From Campanula takesimana (taxonomy: Eukaryota; Streptophyta; Magnoliopsida; Asterales; Campanulaceae): DNA of 64,000 bases. Positions 1 to 11,773 of this stretch are shown here, in pieces. The stretch is taken from assembly GCA_026119855.1 (NCBI GenBank), contig JAOWBW010001459.1, forward strand, positions 232,475 to 296,474. The letters run 5' to 3'. Position numbers and translations under genes: made by a program. Positions within the stretch are counted from its first letter, which is position 1; the number at the start of each line of letters is the position of its first letter. The notes under the pieces are model-generated. The model searched no databases. It was not told the DNA's origin and saw only the letters and a list, made by a program, of their open reading frames with translations.

Positions 1-1555
1 TTTAGGGTATCTGATGAAGTCTTATGTGCTTATGATGTGCTTAAGTATGGTTATGTCTTACCTGCTAAATTAGCCATGTTGCTATTACAAGATTTTGATG
101 TTACTCTTGCTTTAGTTGATTGTTGTAGGAAGATGGTTATATTCTCCATTCCTGATTTCTTAAAATTATTTGAGACCGTTCCTTTGCGTAGAGTTATACC
201 AATTTTTTTTTTATTGAAATCCGAGTATTTAGCTTCGGTCAAATTGTTGGGTGTAATTATCATTGTAAGGTTTCTACTTTCTTCTAAATAGTACCTAGTG
301 TTTGAGGAGAAGCTTGGGTTAAATTGGGTTGTTGTGGTACAAGGTTGTAATGCTAATATTTAGATCAATATCCATATTGTATCGGTTGGGTTATAGGAGT
401 TGAGGATTCAATGAGGATCTTTTGAGGAAAATTTTAGTCACTTTTAGTACATCTCCGTGAATGCATCGGAATGGATTAGTATGGAGAGGTGTACGATTTG
501 TTATGGATGATGAGTTTGTTGTAGGAGTTATGATCATTAATGGTGGTAAGCGTGTTAAGTTAGAAAGGACTGAGTACATTTTGGGAGAGTACTAATTTCT
601 CAATCTATGTTAAAGGCATTTCGAAATTTTGGGTAGATAGTGGTTCTATGGTTCTAAATCCCTTCTTGGTGGCGTTTCCCGAATTGGATCAAGGGTATGT
701 GAAGGAAGTTGATTATCAATACTTGGGCATAATTAAGGAATATCATGAGTTGGTCTTGGGTCAGTTGGAACGTTACTAGCTAATTGGGTTATTACGATGG
801 TAGTACTATTGAGCCTAAGTATCATTAGATTAATAAATGTATGCGTGAAAGATTAACGTGGCTTAGCTATTGAGGATTTGAGATTTGGTGACTTCCTTGG
901 ATATATGAGCACAGATTAATAACTAAAAAGGGAGTTAGAGGAAATACCGTGAAGATAAAATTTAGATCATTTTCGGACTACTGAGTATTCGTAATTATTT
1001 TAGGCTTTCAAGGATTGGAGTGTTATGACGATGACATTATGGCGTAAATTTAAGTGAACATTTTGTATTAAAATTTTGGGTTTACATTACACCATTAGTT
1101 TAAAGTTCTACCTAGAGCGAGAGCACTATAATGGGAATCCTTAGAGATATTGCCTTTGATGAATATTGTGGAAATAGAAATTTCTTTAGCCTTTTTATAT
1201 TTTAAAAGCTAATTTAGCTCGAGATGGTAATGTTTTGAATTTCTGGGTAATAATACTAAGTATGCGATTTACAAATAGTTAAGGTTATGAATAAGGCGAG
1301 CTTGAGGTACCTCGAGAATTATGTGTGGAATTAATTTGGATTCTTCGATGATTGAGTACGGATTTCGATTAGTAATGAAGATAATGATGGAATGATTCGG
1401 TTCGAGAGGTGGTGTTATCGTAAGCATTATTTAAGGATACCTTTTAGTGGATTAGATTGGATAATTGAGGAATACGAGGAATGGCGGAACTATCGTATCC
1501 GTAGCTATTCGGTCTTTAGGGTAAGTCTCGTTAAAATTCGGGTCGAATTTTCTTT
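1..1555 (+). pseudogene. decayed Ty3/gypsy pol remnant (family A element)
   Basis: This is the internal 3' part of a gypsy element whose LTR starts at 1569; the element began left of the window. Bases about 73-260 translate to a stretch with DFDV, then DCCRKMVIFSIPDF, then SEYLASV. This matches the protease-to-RT linker of the better-preserved Tekay-like element at 6016-15210. From about 300 to 1555 no frame stays open, and the distance from the protease motif to the polypurine tract is about 1.3 kb where an intact element needs over 3 kb, so large deletions are likely. Around 1440-1560 the bases again resemble the C-terminal pol end of the same lineage. It is non-functional. Confidence 0.75.
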
Positions 1556-1568
1556 AAGGGGGAGTGAA
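1556..1568 (+). other. polypurine tract of family A element
   Basis: A purine run (AAGGGGGAGTGAA) lies directly before the LTR start TGTCACGACCC. The same tract precedes the 3' LTR of the related element at 8300-8316 on the minus strand. It would prime plus-strand DNA synthesis. Confidence 0.8.
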
Positions 1569-4462
1569 TGTCACGACCCGAAAACTAGGCTCTATTTTAT
1601 TAGAAATAAATAATTTTTATTTATTTATTTGGTTATTTATTTATTTAAATTATTATTTATTTAAATATTTATGTGTGCACTTTATGTGTCATAATAAATT
1701 ATGTCTAGCATTTTAATTGGTCTTTTGTGCTAGTGTAGAGTTTTGGGGTCTTAATTGTTAGTAGGGAGTGTAAGTATTTGTGTATAGTGTAGAGTAGGGG
1801 CCTGAGTGTAAGTTTTTGGAAATAATTCCCCCTACACCCTCTCTTCTCCCTTACCTCTCCCTCTTTCCCAGCTCATCTCTCTCTCTCTCCTTCCATAGAA
1901 ATGGGTAAGTTTCTCTCTCACTTCTCTCTACATTTCCATCATCTTCATCTCTTTATTTCTCATTTCTTAAAACATGAATCATGTTTAGATCGTCGATAGG
2001 ATCGTAGGAAGCCAAGAAATTTCGAGTTCCGTCACCTTTGAGAAAATCCGGGTAAGTTGCTTTTCCCCCATTAATATGCTAAATTGTTCATATCATGCTT
2101 ATATAATGTTTTAGTTGTTATATTTGAAGTTTGATTGAGTTTTGAATTTATTTGGAATTTATTTGGATTTTTGGTTAAAAATGGTGATTATATGAAGGTT
2201 GGGATTTAAACCTTGATTTAGGTTTCTAGATGTGTTATTTTGGTCCTATTCAAGTTTATAAGTTGTTTTGGTTCACTGTTATGCTTATTGGAAGTCTTGA
2301 TTTTGAGTATTTGAGAAATGGTAAGAATTTTGGGTTGTTTGGGTGCCATTTTCGGGTATGTATGAACCCAGGAAGAAATCTGGGCATTGTTCTTCTGGCA
2401 CGGTCGTGCCCCTTTATTTGGCACGGTCGTGCCAATATTCACTTTCCTCCCGTCATGATTGGCACGGCCGTGCCACTTTCTTAGGCACGGTCGCGCCAAA
2501 AATTCCCTTTCCTTCCGTCATGATTGGCACGGTCGTGCCACTTTCTTAGGCACGGTCGTGCCAAGCTGGGACTCTGATATATTCTTCCCTTTTCTTCTAA
2601 AATTGTTTCCCCCATAACTTCTTCGTCCGGACTCCGTTTTAGACGTGTAAACTATCGTTTCGAAGCTCTCTCCGAGTACTACAAGATGGTATAGGTTGTT
2701 CAGTTAAGTTATAAGTTTTATACTTCGGGATTTTATTGGGTGTTTGAGGTTAAGAGGAGTTGTATCGATCCATTGTGAACAAGTTTTGTAAATTCAATTG
2801 AGTGACTTTATTGAGTTGTTATGATCATTTTGGGATATAAGTGATGACTTCATACTTTGAGACCCTTTAATTGAAAGTTATTTTACTGATCGGATTGATT
2901 TTAGAATAAGACTTGGTATAGGTTTTAAGTGATATCCTATAGTACCTAGAGGGTTGTTTTGGAACACTAAAGTGTAGGGTTTAGTCCAGTCATGATCATG
3001 TTCTAATAAGGGTAACCTTTTGGATTCGTTTGGGTACTTACGGTTTGATTAACCTTAAGATGCATTCATTCGGATTTCTTATTTGGAATTCCAGGTGTGA
3101 TGAGATGGTTGAGTCCATAGTCCTAGTATATCTTTTGAGTAAATGTTTATGGACATTTTGGTAATAGTCATTGTGCCATTGGTGAGCGACCGTGTGGGTT
3201 GTGCTCTTTATGATTAACTCGTGGGTATCATCTTTAGGATGTGTTTGGTATGGGTCCTTGTCTTGGAACCCTCTTGTTTAATGATCAATGTTGTTGTGCT
3301 CTTTATGAGAAATTCCGTTTATCGTTGTTGTGCTTGTATGAGAAACTTCTTGTGTTCGTTGTTGTTGAACTCTTCTTGAGTAATCGTTTGCATCTTTTAT
3401 GGTGATTAATTGGTATGATTCCCTACTTTGGAATCAATGGTTGTTTATTGTGCTAGTATTTTATTACTTAGCCTTTACTTGAAAGTCCAGCTGGTATTTT
3501 GTGTGTGTTTGGGCGATGCGAAACATTATGATGGCACAGCCAAGTCCATTGTGATGTTGACCATTGTTTTGCCCCATTATTACCCTCCTCCAGATTGGCC
3601 TTGGATGTGAGAAGAGCTAGCTCCTTTGTGTGCATTTTAGCTTTACTTGGAGCATGACTTTGTGGCATGTCTCCCGTCCCTTGTGACACTCCATTTGGTT
3701 ATTGGTTCCCGTACCGGCGATTTCTCTTCAGCTTTCATGCTATTATGAAGATGATGATTTGTGGATTATTGAAGCTGCGCAGCGACCTTTATTTGGTTCT
3801 TTCAGTTGGATGAAACCTTGGCTATGTATCCACTTATGAGTGTTTATTTCAGCTTTATGTGTTGCATGATGAGCTGGTCGTTATTTCCAACCGGTATGGG
3901 ACGGTTGGCGATAGGGAGCCTCTCATTTGTTGTTATATGTTTATTTATATGATTGATTATTGGATATTACTGTTTGACAGCATGTCACTTATTATTCCGC
4001 TGCTATCTGTCTTATGTTAATTGCTATTGGTCATTGCATTTTAGCATGTCATTTAGTTGCATTAGTAACTTACTGAGATTTATTCTCACCCCGTTTCAAA
4101 TTGTTTTCCTTAACACCCCCCCCAGGAGGAAAGATTAGGATTCGCGGATCGAGGAGGACGTCGAGAGGATTGAGATTTTGGGGCAGGTTGTTATGGATCG
4201 GTTTACATTATTTAAATGTATAACCTTTTGGGGATAGTGTTACCATTATTGACGTCATTAAGAATTGTATATTTTATTCTTTTGGGTATAAGCTGTGGAG
4301 CTTATGTTAGTTGTACTTTGTTGATTTAAACTTGGATTTGTAAAACCTTATGTTATCATCTTTTGGTTCAAAATGGAATTTTTAACTTCTATATTTTAGA
4401 GTTTTGGTTTTAAGTCGACGTCCAGCTCCCGATCTCGGACCGCGGGGTTCGGGGTCGCGACA
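1569..4462 (+). repeat. 3' LTR, Tekay-like gypsy family A (2894 bp)
   Basis: The LTR starts TGTCACGACCCGAAAAC after a polypurine tract and ends GGGGTCGCGACA, the TG...CA form with near-inverted termini. It is homologous to the two 2.28-kb LTRs of the element at 6016-15210 but longer and diverged. It holds a CT-rich tract near 1870-1890, a promoter-proximal array of GC-rich inverted repeats (2397-2562), and a TGAGATTTAT-TCTCA hairpin region near 4073-4090. No gene is seen in it. It directly abuts element H1 at 4463, so the family A element probably inserted into H1. Confidence 0.88.
2397..2562. repeat. six GC inverted repeats in three pairs (family A LTR)
   Basis: Fourteen-base inverted repeats GGCACGGTCGTGCC or one-base variants start at 2397, 2420, 2461, 2484, 2526 and 2549. 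Spacing inside each pair is exactly 23 bp. Pairs recur every 64-65 bp with a shared CT-rich filler. The core is CG-NN-CG (CG-GT-CG or CG-GC-CG). Confidence 0.95.
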
Positions 4463-4688
4463 GACCAGGAATGATGACTTCAAAGGATGAGTTTATATGG
4501 ATGTGGGGATTTTCAAAAGTAGAAGAATGAGAGGACTGAGATGATTGAACTCTAGTAGGAGGTCTATCTAACCCATGTCTTTTCCAAGTGACATCAAACC
4601 CATACTTTTGAAGAGATGGAGTTGGTTGAACAGGCCTTTCTAGGATTAAAGGAATGGAGGGAGAGCTTTTTGGAGGACAGGAGGAGGT

Positions 4689-5340
4689 CTAATGAAGGTC
4701 TACTATCATTTCTTCTGTAGAGTTGAGGTCTACTATTTGTTCTTGGAGGATCTTAACATTCTCATTCCCCCTTTCTTCTTCAATTAAAGGCTCATTTTCA
4801 GTTCCAATATCATTCCCCCAATCAAACTCAAATGATACATCCTCAAATTGTGTGACAGGAGATGAAATCCTAGGAGTAGGCATAAACATTAATAAGGAGG
4901 GAGCTGATAAGGTGGGAGGAACAGGGGAGGGAGAAAGAGGTCTTTTGGAACTAGATTTGGGATATTTGCTAAGAGACCTAAGGGATTCAACAGCATTTTT
5001 GCTTCCTGAACTCAGATTTTCATCAGATGAACCTTGCTTTGTAGGCTCAAAGTTGAAGGGTTGAGGAGGGGAGATAGAAGGAGAGTCCTTCATCTTCAAG
5101 CACAATTTTTCTTTTCTTGATAAGAGGGATAACAAAGACTTGAGGAACCTCATCTAAATCAAATGGCTCATTTTCTTTGTGGAGCCTTTTGGATTTTTTG
5201 GCTGGTTTAGGTTTGGATGTTTCTAGAATGGGGGATGGTGAAGATTTTGGCTTGGTTTTTGATCTAGTATAAACTATGTCTGGTTTTGATCCCTTTAAAT
5301 GAGCAATTTTAGGAGAAGATGGAGGTGGAGCTTCAAGCAA
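4689..5340 (-). pseudogene. H1 accessory sense ORF, C-terminal Ser/Pro/Lys-rich part
   Basis: Two minus-strand frames (5047-5340, then 4689-5153) together encode a low-complexity, charged protein tail. It has a basic stretch (SKPKPAKKSKRLHK), then Ser/Pro-rich sequence, then an acidic end with IVDL. The H2 copy at 41672-42369 encodes the same protein with different breaks, so the ancestral ORF was longer and is now frameshifted in both copies. It lies downstream of the ORF represented by 5730-6015 plus 15216-15508 and may be its continuation. No known domain is recognised. Its position after pol is where Sireviruses may carry an envelope-like ORF, but I see no clear signal peptide or membrane segment here. 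Confidence 0.5.
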
Positions 5341-5729
5341 TAAAAGAGGAGGATCAATCCTGGCTAGGGGTTCAACATGTGCTATCTCATCTTCCAGGTC
5401 TACTATCTTGGGTCATTTGTCTTTACTACCCTTTCCCTTATACATTTGCATCATTTCTGCCAAGGTTTCTCTTTCAAGGTCACTATCTGAAGGAGATAAG
5501 ACATGTCCTGGAGAATTTTCATTGTTTGGATCATGTTCTGGGGGTACATAATTAGGTTCCTTTACCCTACCCACTTACTTGTAAGAGAAAGTGTTAATGC
5601 TGAACACTTTGTAACTATGATGAGCATGCTGTTGGAGATACAAGGGAGGGATGTTAGGTTGAAAAGTCCTTCCTATGTGAAACAGTACACCACTTAGAAA
5701 TCTAAAAAGACAGGGCTTAGTGGTGGTTT

Positions 5730-6015
5730 TCAATCTAGGCCTATTAGGATGAGAAGAGTTCCTAAGCCTAAAGTTTGACAGCATAACATAGCTCCAGTTG
5801 GTGATTTAGATGTCATGTAAAAGGCACAGCATCTGTTTCCATCTATGGGGCTAAGAACATGGTGGGATGAGTTTTTACCACATAAACCTTTCATAATAAC
5901 ATCTGCTAAGGTAGAGAGTTTTGCAAAAAAGCGAGCTTTGTAGATTGGTTTTATAAAATTATACATAGGCCATCCCTCAATAAGTTTTGTTTGAGAGGAA
6001 TAGTCTATGTCAGAG
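5730..6015 (-). pseudogene. H1 accessory sense ORF, middle part (split by element B)
   Basis: This is the distal half of an ORF whose N-terminal half lies at 15216-15508. The 9.2-kb gypsy element B inserted between them with a CAGAG duplication. The intact counterpart is 42702-43280 (192 residues). The segment encodes FKARFFAKLSTLADVIMKGL-like sequence and LSPIDGNRCCAFYMTS. The function is unknown. The general layout (a beta/alpha-like head before a low-complexity tail) recalls plant transposon-associated proteins found beyond pol, but that is only an impression. Confidence 0.6.
6011..6015. repeat. left TSD of element B (CAGAG)
   Basis: CAGAG here is repeated at 15211-15215. The uninterrupted sequence in copy H2 (near 42979) reads GTCAGAGTCCC, so the duplication was made by element B. 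Confidence 0.97.
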
Positions 6016-8299
6016 TGTCGCGACCCCGACCCCGTGGGCCTGGAGTACGCAAGCTGGATGTCGACTTAAACAATAAACTCTAAAATAATGAAGATAAAAA
6101 ATTTCCTTTAATACCAAAAGATGATAACACAAGTTTTGAAATCCAACTTGAACAACAAAATATAAACTAGTGTAAGCTCCATAAGCTTACACCCAAAATA
6201 AGAAATATACAAATTCTAATGACGTCAAGTTTGGTACAACTATTCCCAAAAAGGTTACACATTTATGTAATGTAAACCCACCAATAACAACTTGCCCAAA
6301 AGCTCAACCCTCGCGACGTCCTCCTCGTGATCAGCGAGTCTAATCCTTTCCTCCTGGGGGGGGGTTAAGGAAAAACAAAGATAAAAGAAAGGGGGTGAGA
6401 TAAATCTCAATAAGTTACTAATGCAACTACATGACATGCTATGATGCGATAAGTAATAAACAATAATAAATATCACTTACCACATAGCATTTATCAATTA
6501 ACAGATAGCAGCGGAAATAAACAAGTAACAAAGGATATTAGCCAAGGTTTCCCAACTGATAGAACCAAATAAAGGTCGCTGCGCAGCTTCAACAATCAAC
6601 AATCAACATCTTCATAGTAGCATGAAAGCTTGAAGAGAAAACCCCCGGTACCGGAACCAATAACAAAGTAACGTGCCACAAAGGGCGGGAGCCATGCCAC
6701 AAAGTCATGCTGCAAAACGTCTAGCTAGAATACTCACAAAAGGAGCTAGCTCATCCCATCCAAGGCCAATCTGGATGAGGAAAGAAGGACCAATGGGCGA
6801 TGCTATACTGGACTTGGCTTGTGCCATTATAGTATTATCCATTGCCTGACTCGATACACAAATAACCAGCTGGACTTTCAAATGAAAGCTAAGTAATAAA
6901 CACTAGCTTAATTAAGCAACCACTGATTCCAAAGTAGGGAATCCTTATCAAGAAGTCACCAAGAAAGTGAAATGAACCAACAACACATAATTAAAGTGTT
7001 CTAATAATCTCAACAATGATAACACAATTCCCATATCACATTCAATCACAAAGGATCCAGTTAAATCAAGAACACAACCAAAACTACTCACTCATCTCGA
7101 AGAGCTCAAGGAGAGCTTTAAAATGATAACTTATACACCTAAACCGGAGTCCGGATGAGGGAGTTATGAACTATTGAAGATTGGCTACGAAAGGTACAAT
7201 AGGATGAAGCTCAGGACTTGTACAGCGGAGGGGGCACACGCCCGCGCAGAAAGGGTGCGCGCGTCCTAGGTGATCAGAAGGTTCTTTCAAAAAGGCCAGA
7301 GGAGGGTGCGCGCGCTCGCCCGAAAAGGGTGCGCACGCCCTATGGCATCAGAAGGTTTTGAATTGCTGAAACAAAGAGGGAGCGCACGCCCTCAAGAGAA
7401 TGGTGCGCGCGCCCTTCATGATCAGAAGGTTTGTTTACCAAGGGGCATAAGGGTGCGCACGCCTCCCCTGAGAGGGTGCGCGCGCCCCCTTGCCCGGAGG
7501 GGCAATTTCCGGCCAAAATTCTGGGTTTCTTCCATTTTCAACCCAAATCTTCACCATTTCAAGCTAACTCAAGACTAACACTACCAATATATAAACTAAA
7601 GTACCCACACCACTTGGAAGCCAAAAGAACTCCTAGAACATCATCTAGAGAACCTCAATCAAGGATGATTCAAATACCAAATTTTCACAAAAATGAACAA
7701 AATGTAAATCACTCCCAAATCCACCCAAGATGCAACAAATAGCATTCATATCATCAAATAAACATGGAGTAGCATTTCTAGCATAAAATGGGGGAAAAGC
7801 AACTTACCCGGATTTCTCAAAGTTGACGGAATTCGAATATTCTTAGCTCCCTACGATCATATCGATGATCCAATCACATTTCATAAAATGAGCACTAAGA
7901 AAAGATGAGAGGAAGAGGAAGAAAATGAAGAGAGAAGGGAGAGAGAAATTTTACCTTTCTTGGAGAGAGAGAGAGAGTTGCTGGGAATGGAGTAGGGTGA
8001 GGAAGAGGTGAGGGAGAAGAGAGGGAGTAGGGAGATGATGAGTTAATTTCCAAAAACTTACACTTAGACCCCCTCCCCACTAACTACACAAACTCTAATA
8101 CCTCATACTAACAACTAAGACCAAATAATACTACACTAGCACAAATGGCCCAAATAAAATGCTAGGCATAAATTATTATAACACATAAAATGCACACATA
8201 AATTATTAATTAAATAATAATTTAAACCATTAATAAGAAATAAATAAATAATTAGATATTTATTATTAGAAAATAGAGACGGGTTTTCGGGTCGTGACA
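6016..8299 (-). repeat. 3' LTR of element B
   Basis: This is the left LTR in window coordinates and the downstream one for the minus-strand element. It starts TGTCGCGACCCC and ends TTTTCGGGTCGTGACA on the plus strand. It matches 12930-15210 almost throughout. It contains a homopolymer G run (near 6355-6364), four pairs of GC inverted repeats (7230-7487), a GA microsatellite (near 7963-7977) and the AGATAAATCTC hairpin motif near 6397-6410. The arginine-rich short ORFs in it are by-products of the GC repeats. Confidence 0.96.
7230..7487. repeat. four pairs of GC inverted repeats (family B, 3' LTR)
   Basis: Fourteen-base units related to GGGTGCGCGCGCCC start at 7230/7253, 7304/7327, 7378/7401 and 7451/7474. 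Each pair is exactly 23 bp apart. Pairs recur every 73-74 bp with a shared GATCAGAAGGTT-like filler. The core is CG-CG-CG or CG-CA-CG. Confidence 0.95.
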
Positions 8300-8316
8300 T
8301 TCACTCCCCCTTAAAG
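8300..8316 (-). other. polypurine tract of element B
   Basis: On the minus strand the sequence reads TTAAGGGGGAGTGA immediately before the 3' LTR. The same tract precedes LTR A at 1569. Confidence 0.85.
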
Positions 8317-8333
8317 AAAATTCGACCCGAATT

Positions 8334-11300
8334 TTAACGAGACTTACCCGAATTAAAAAGCCACGGATATTTACGCTCCATCTCCTCTCGAAGCTCCCAA
8401 GTCGATTCCTCAACATTGTGATTCCTCCAAAGAACTCTAACCAACGGAATGCTTTTGTTCCTCAACTCTTGGACTTTGGCATCTAAAATCCGAGCCGGTC
8501 GTTCCTCGTAAGTCATGTCGGGCTCTATATCCTCCGGTACCCTCGGTAACACGTGAGATGGATCATGAACATACTTCCGAAGCATAGAAATGTGAAAAAT
8601 TTTATGCAACCGGTCCAAAGAAGATGGTAACGCAAGACGATACGCTAGAAGTCACTTTCCCCAAAATCTCAAACGGTCCAACAAACCTCGGAGCTAATTT
8701 ACCCTTCTTCCCAAACCTTCAAATACCAACCTTCGGGGACACTTTCAAGAACACAAAATCACCGGTCTGAAAACTAAGATCTCGCCTTCGGTGATTGGCA
8801 TAGCTCTTCTGTCGACTCTGGGCTGTTTTCAATCGTTCCCGAATAATTTTAACCTTTTCCACCGAGTCCTGAACCATGTCAACACCCCACAGTTTTGCTT
8901 CCCCAACCTCGTCCCAACAAATAGGTGACCGACATTTCCTCCCATACAAAGCCTCATACGGTGCCATTTGTATACTCGACTGATAACTATTATTGTAGGC
9001 AAACTCTGCAAGCGGTAGATGTGTATCCCACGAATCTGGAAAGTCAACTGTGCAAGCCCGTAACATATCCTCGAGAATCTGGATGGTTCTTTCAGATTGA
9101 CCGTCAGTCTGAGGATGAAATGCGGTGCTAAACCTCAAATCGGTACCCAAAGCCTTCTGTAACGCTTGCCAAAATCGGGATGTAAACCTTGGATCTCTGT
9201 CTGACACAGTACTAACTGGAACACCATGTAATCTGACAATCTCATGAATATACAAATTTGCAAGTTTCTCCATCGAATAGGAAATGTCAATGGGTACGAA
9301 ATGAGAATATTTAGTCAACCTGACCACAATCACCCAAACTGCATTGAACCTCCTTCGAGTCTTGGGTAGTCCGGTTACAAAATCCATCGTAATGTGTTCC
9401 CACTTCCACTCGGGTATCTCAAGAGGCTGAAGTAGACCTGCGGGTCTCTGATGCTCTGCTTTAACTTGTTGACAGGTCAAACACTTCGATACATAATCTG
9501 TAATTTCCCTCTTCATGTTAATCCACAAAAATTGTTGTTTTAAATCCTGATACATCTTCGTACTCCCGGGGATGAATGGTATACCTGGATTTGTGACCCT
9601 CATCAAGAACTCGCTGTTTAATCCCACCTATATTCAGCACACACAATCTGCTACGGTAAGTCAACACTCCCTCGGAGTCAAGCTGGAAGTCCATATACTG
9701 TCTATCCCGAGCATTATCCATAATCTTCTTCAACTCTGGGTCATCCTTCTGAGTATCCTTTATTTTTTGAATTAGGGTCGGAGATACCCTAATATTCGCA
9801 AAAATCGCCCCACGTCTCGATTCGCGAGGACACCAATCTCGAACATCCTCTAGCAATTTCCATTCACGAATCATCATTGATGCCACATAAGACTTTCGAC
9901 TGATCGCATCAGCTACAACATTTGCTTTGCCCGGATGGTACGAAATGGTGCAATCATAATCTTTTAAAAGCTCCATCCACCTACGCTGACGGTTATTCAA
10001 TTCCTTTTGAGAGAAGAGGTATTTCAAAATCTTATGATAGGTAAAAATCTCAAACTTCGCTCCATATAGGTAATGCTTCCACTTATGCAACGCAAAGACT
10101 ATCGCAGCCAACTCCATATCATGAGTAGGGTAATTCTGTTCACTAGGGGTCAACTTCCTCGAAGCATACGCAATTACTTTCCCATTCTGCATCAAAACAC
10201 AACCCAAACCCTCTTTCGAAGCATCACTGTAAATCACTAAGTCATCATTTCCATTTGGTAACGCAAGAATAGGAGCCGTAGTTAATCTCTTCTTTAATTC
10301 ATCAAAGCTACTTTGACATTTTTCACTCCACACAAACGGTACATCCTTCCGGGTCAACTGAGTCATCGGAGTAGCAATCCTCGAAAACCCTTCTATAAAC
10401 CTTCTGTACTACCCGGTTAAACCCAAAAAACTTCTGATCTCGGTCACTGTCTCGGGTCTCTTCCAATCCACTATGGCTTCTATCTTTGAAGAATCCACGG
10501 AAATCCCATCTTTTGAAATAACATGACCCAGAAATGAAACCTTCTCGAGCCAAAATTCGCATTTACTAAACTTCACAAACAACTGCTCCCTCGTAAGAAT
10601 GGATAAAACTGTCCTCAAGTGTTGCTCGTGCTCCTCTCGAGATTTAAAGTAGACAAGAATGTCATCAATGAAGACCACCACAAACGAATCAAGATAAGGA
10701 TGGAAAACCCGGTTCATCAAATCCATAAATACGGCAGGTGCGTTAGTCAACCCAAACGGCATAACCAAGAACTCGTAATGACCATAACGAGTGCGAAAAG
10801 CAGTCTTCGGAATATCCTCCGATCGAATCTTCAACTGATGGTACCCACTCCTCAAATCAAGTTTAGAATACACCACGGACCCTTGAAGCTGATCAAATAA
10901 ATCATCAATGTGAGGTAGAGGATACTTATTCTTCACTGTAACCTGATTCAACTTTCGGTAATCAATACACAATCTAAAAGAACCGTCTTTCTTCCGCACA
11001 AACAAAACCGGTGCTCCCCACGGGGAAACACTAGGGCGGATAAACCCTCGATCAAGCAACTCTTGCAACTGAACCTTTAATTCCTTCAACTCTGCGGAAG
11101 CCAACCTATACGGTGCCTTTGAAATCGGAACCATACCCGGCAAAAGGTCTATACAAAACTCTATTTCACGATCAGGAGGCATATCATATTCAGAAGAGAA
11201 AACATCGGGAAATTCTCTAACTACCCGTACACTCTCCAAACTAGGGGATTCTTTCCTAGTATCAAGCACACTAGCCAAGTACCCCTCACAACCACGGTAC

Positions 11301-11761
11301 AACAATCTCCGAGCTTTCACATAAGAAATGATACGAATATTCCTACCCAAAGGCATAGCCTCAAAAGTAAACTTAGGCACATCAGGGATGGAAAAACTAA
11401 CGACCTTTCTACGACAATCGAAAGAAGCATGAAACTTGCTCAACCAATCCATACCCAAAATAACATCAAAGTCTTTAATCGGAAGGACTACTAAGTCCGC
11501 ACACAAGACACGACCACATATAAGCACATCACAAGCACGAAATACTCTATCGGTCACCAAACACTTTCCCATAGGAGTTGACACCTCTAACACATAGGGC
11601 AAAAACTCAGATGCAGCATTTAGTAAAGAAGCAAATTTCACAGAAATGTAAGAATGAGATGATCCTGGATCTACTAACGTACGCGCGCTCACATTAGATA
11701 TAGAGACAATACCTCCAATCACTGAGGGATCATCTGCCTGATGCTGATTCATTGCAAACAC
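8334..11761 (-). pseudogene. pol: gag-pol, pol part of element B (PR-RT-RH-IN-chromodomain)
   Basis: Protease motif DPGSSHSY is near residue 31 of the segment starting at 11761. RT has FIDD at 10661-10672. RNase H has DASKEG, but the usual TDHKSLKYL block reads TYHKILKYL, so an Asp is lost. Integrase has the HHCC finger (CLTCQQVK) and the MDF...VSDRD...GQSE acidic triad region. The C terminus (8334-8618) is chromodomain-like. Breaks: a TAG at 10406-10408 in the RT/RH joint where the sister family has Tyr; an extra C near 9575-9580 shifting frame in the integrase finger; and a further break near 8618-8718. The enzyme set would copy and integrate the element, but this copy cannot make it. Confidence 0.93.
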
Positions 11762-11773
11762 TTTTCCTTGGAC

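Noticed and set aside
2397..2562. Regularly spaced palindromes resembling a CRISPR array
   Set aside because: Spacers are short and themselves repeated, the repeats lie in plant LTRs, and no cas genes exist here.
4723..5064. Plus-strand ORF opposite the H1 accessory tail (also 41685-42026)
   Set aside because: It is the mirror of the minus-strand low-complexity protein and shows no independent features.
7270..7742. Arg-rich ORFs of about 100 codons in LTR B (also 14181-14653)
   Set aside because: They are produced by the GC inverted repeats and LTR sequence, lie antisense to the element, and have no conserved domain.
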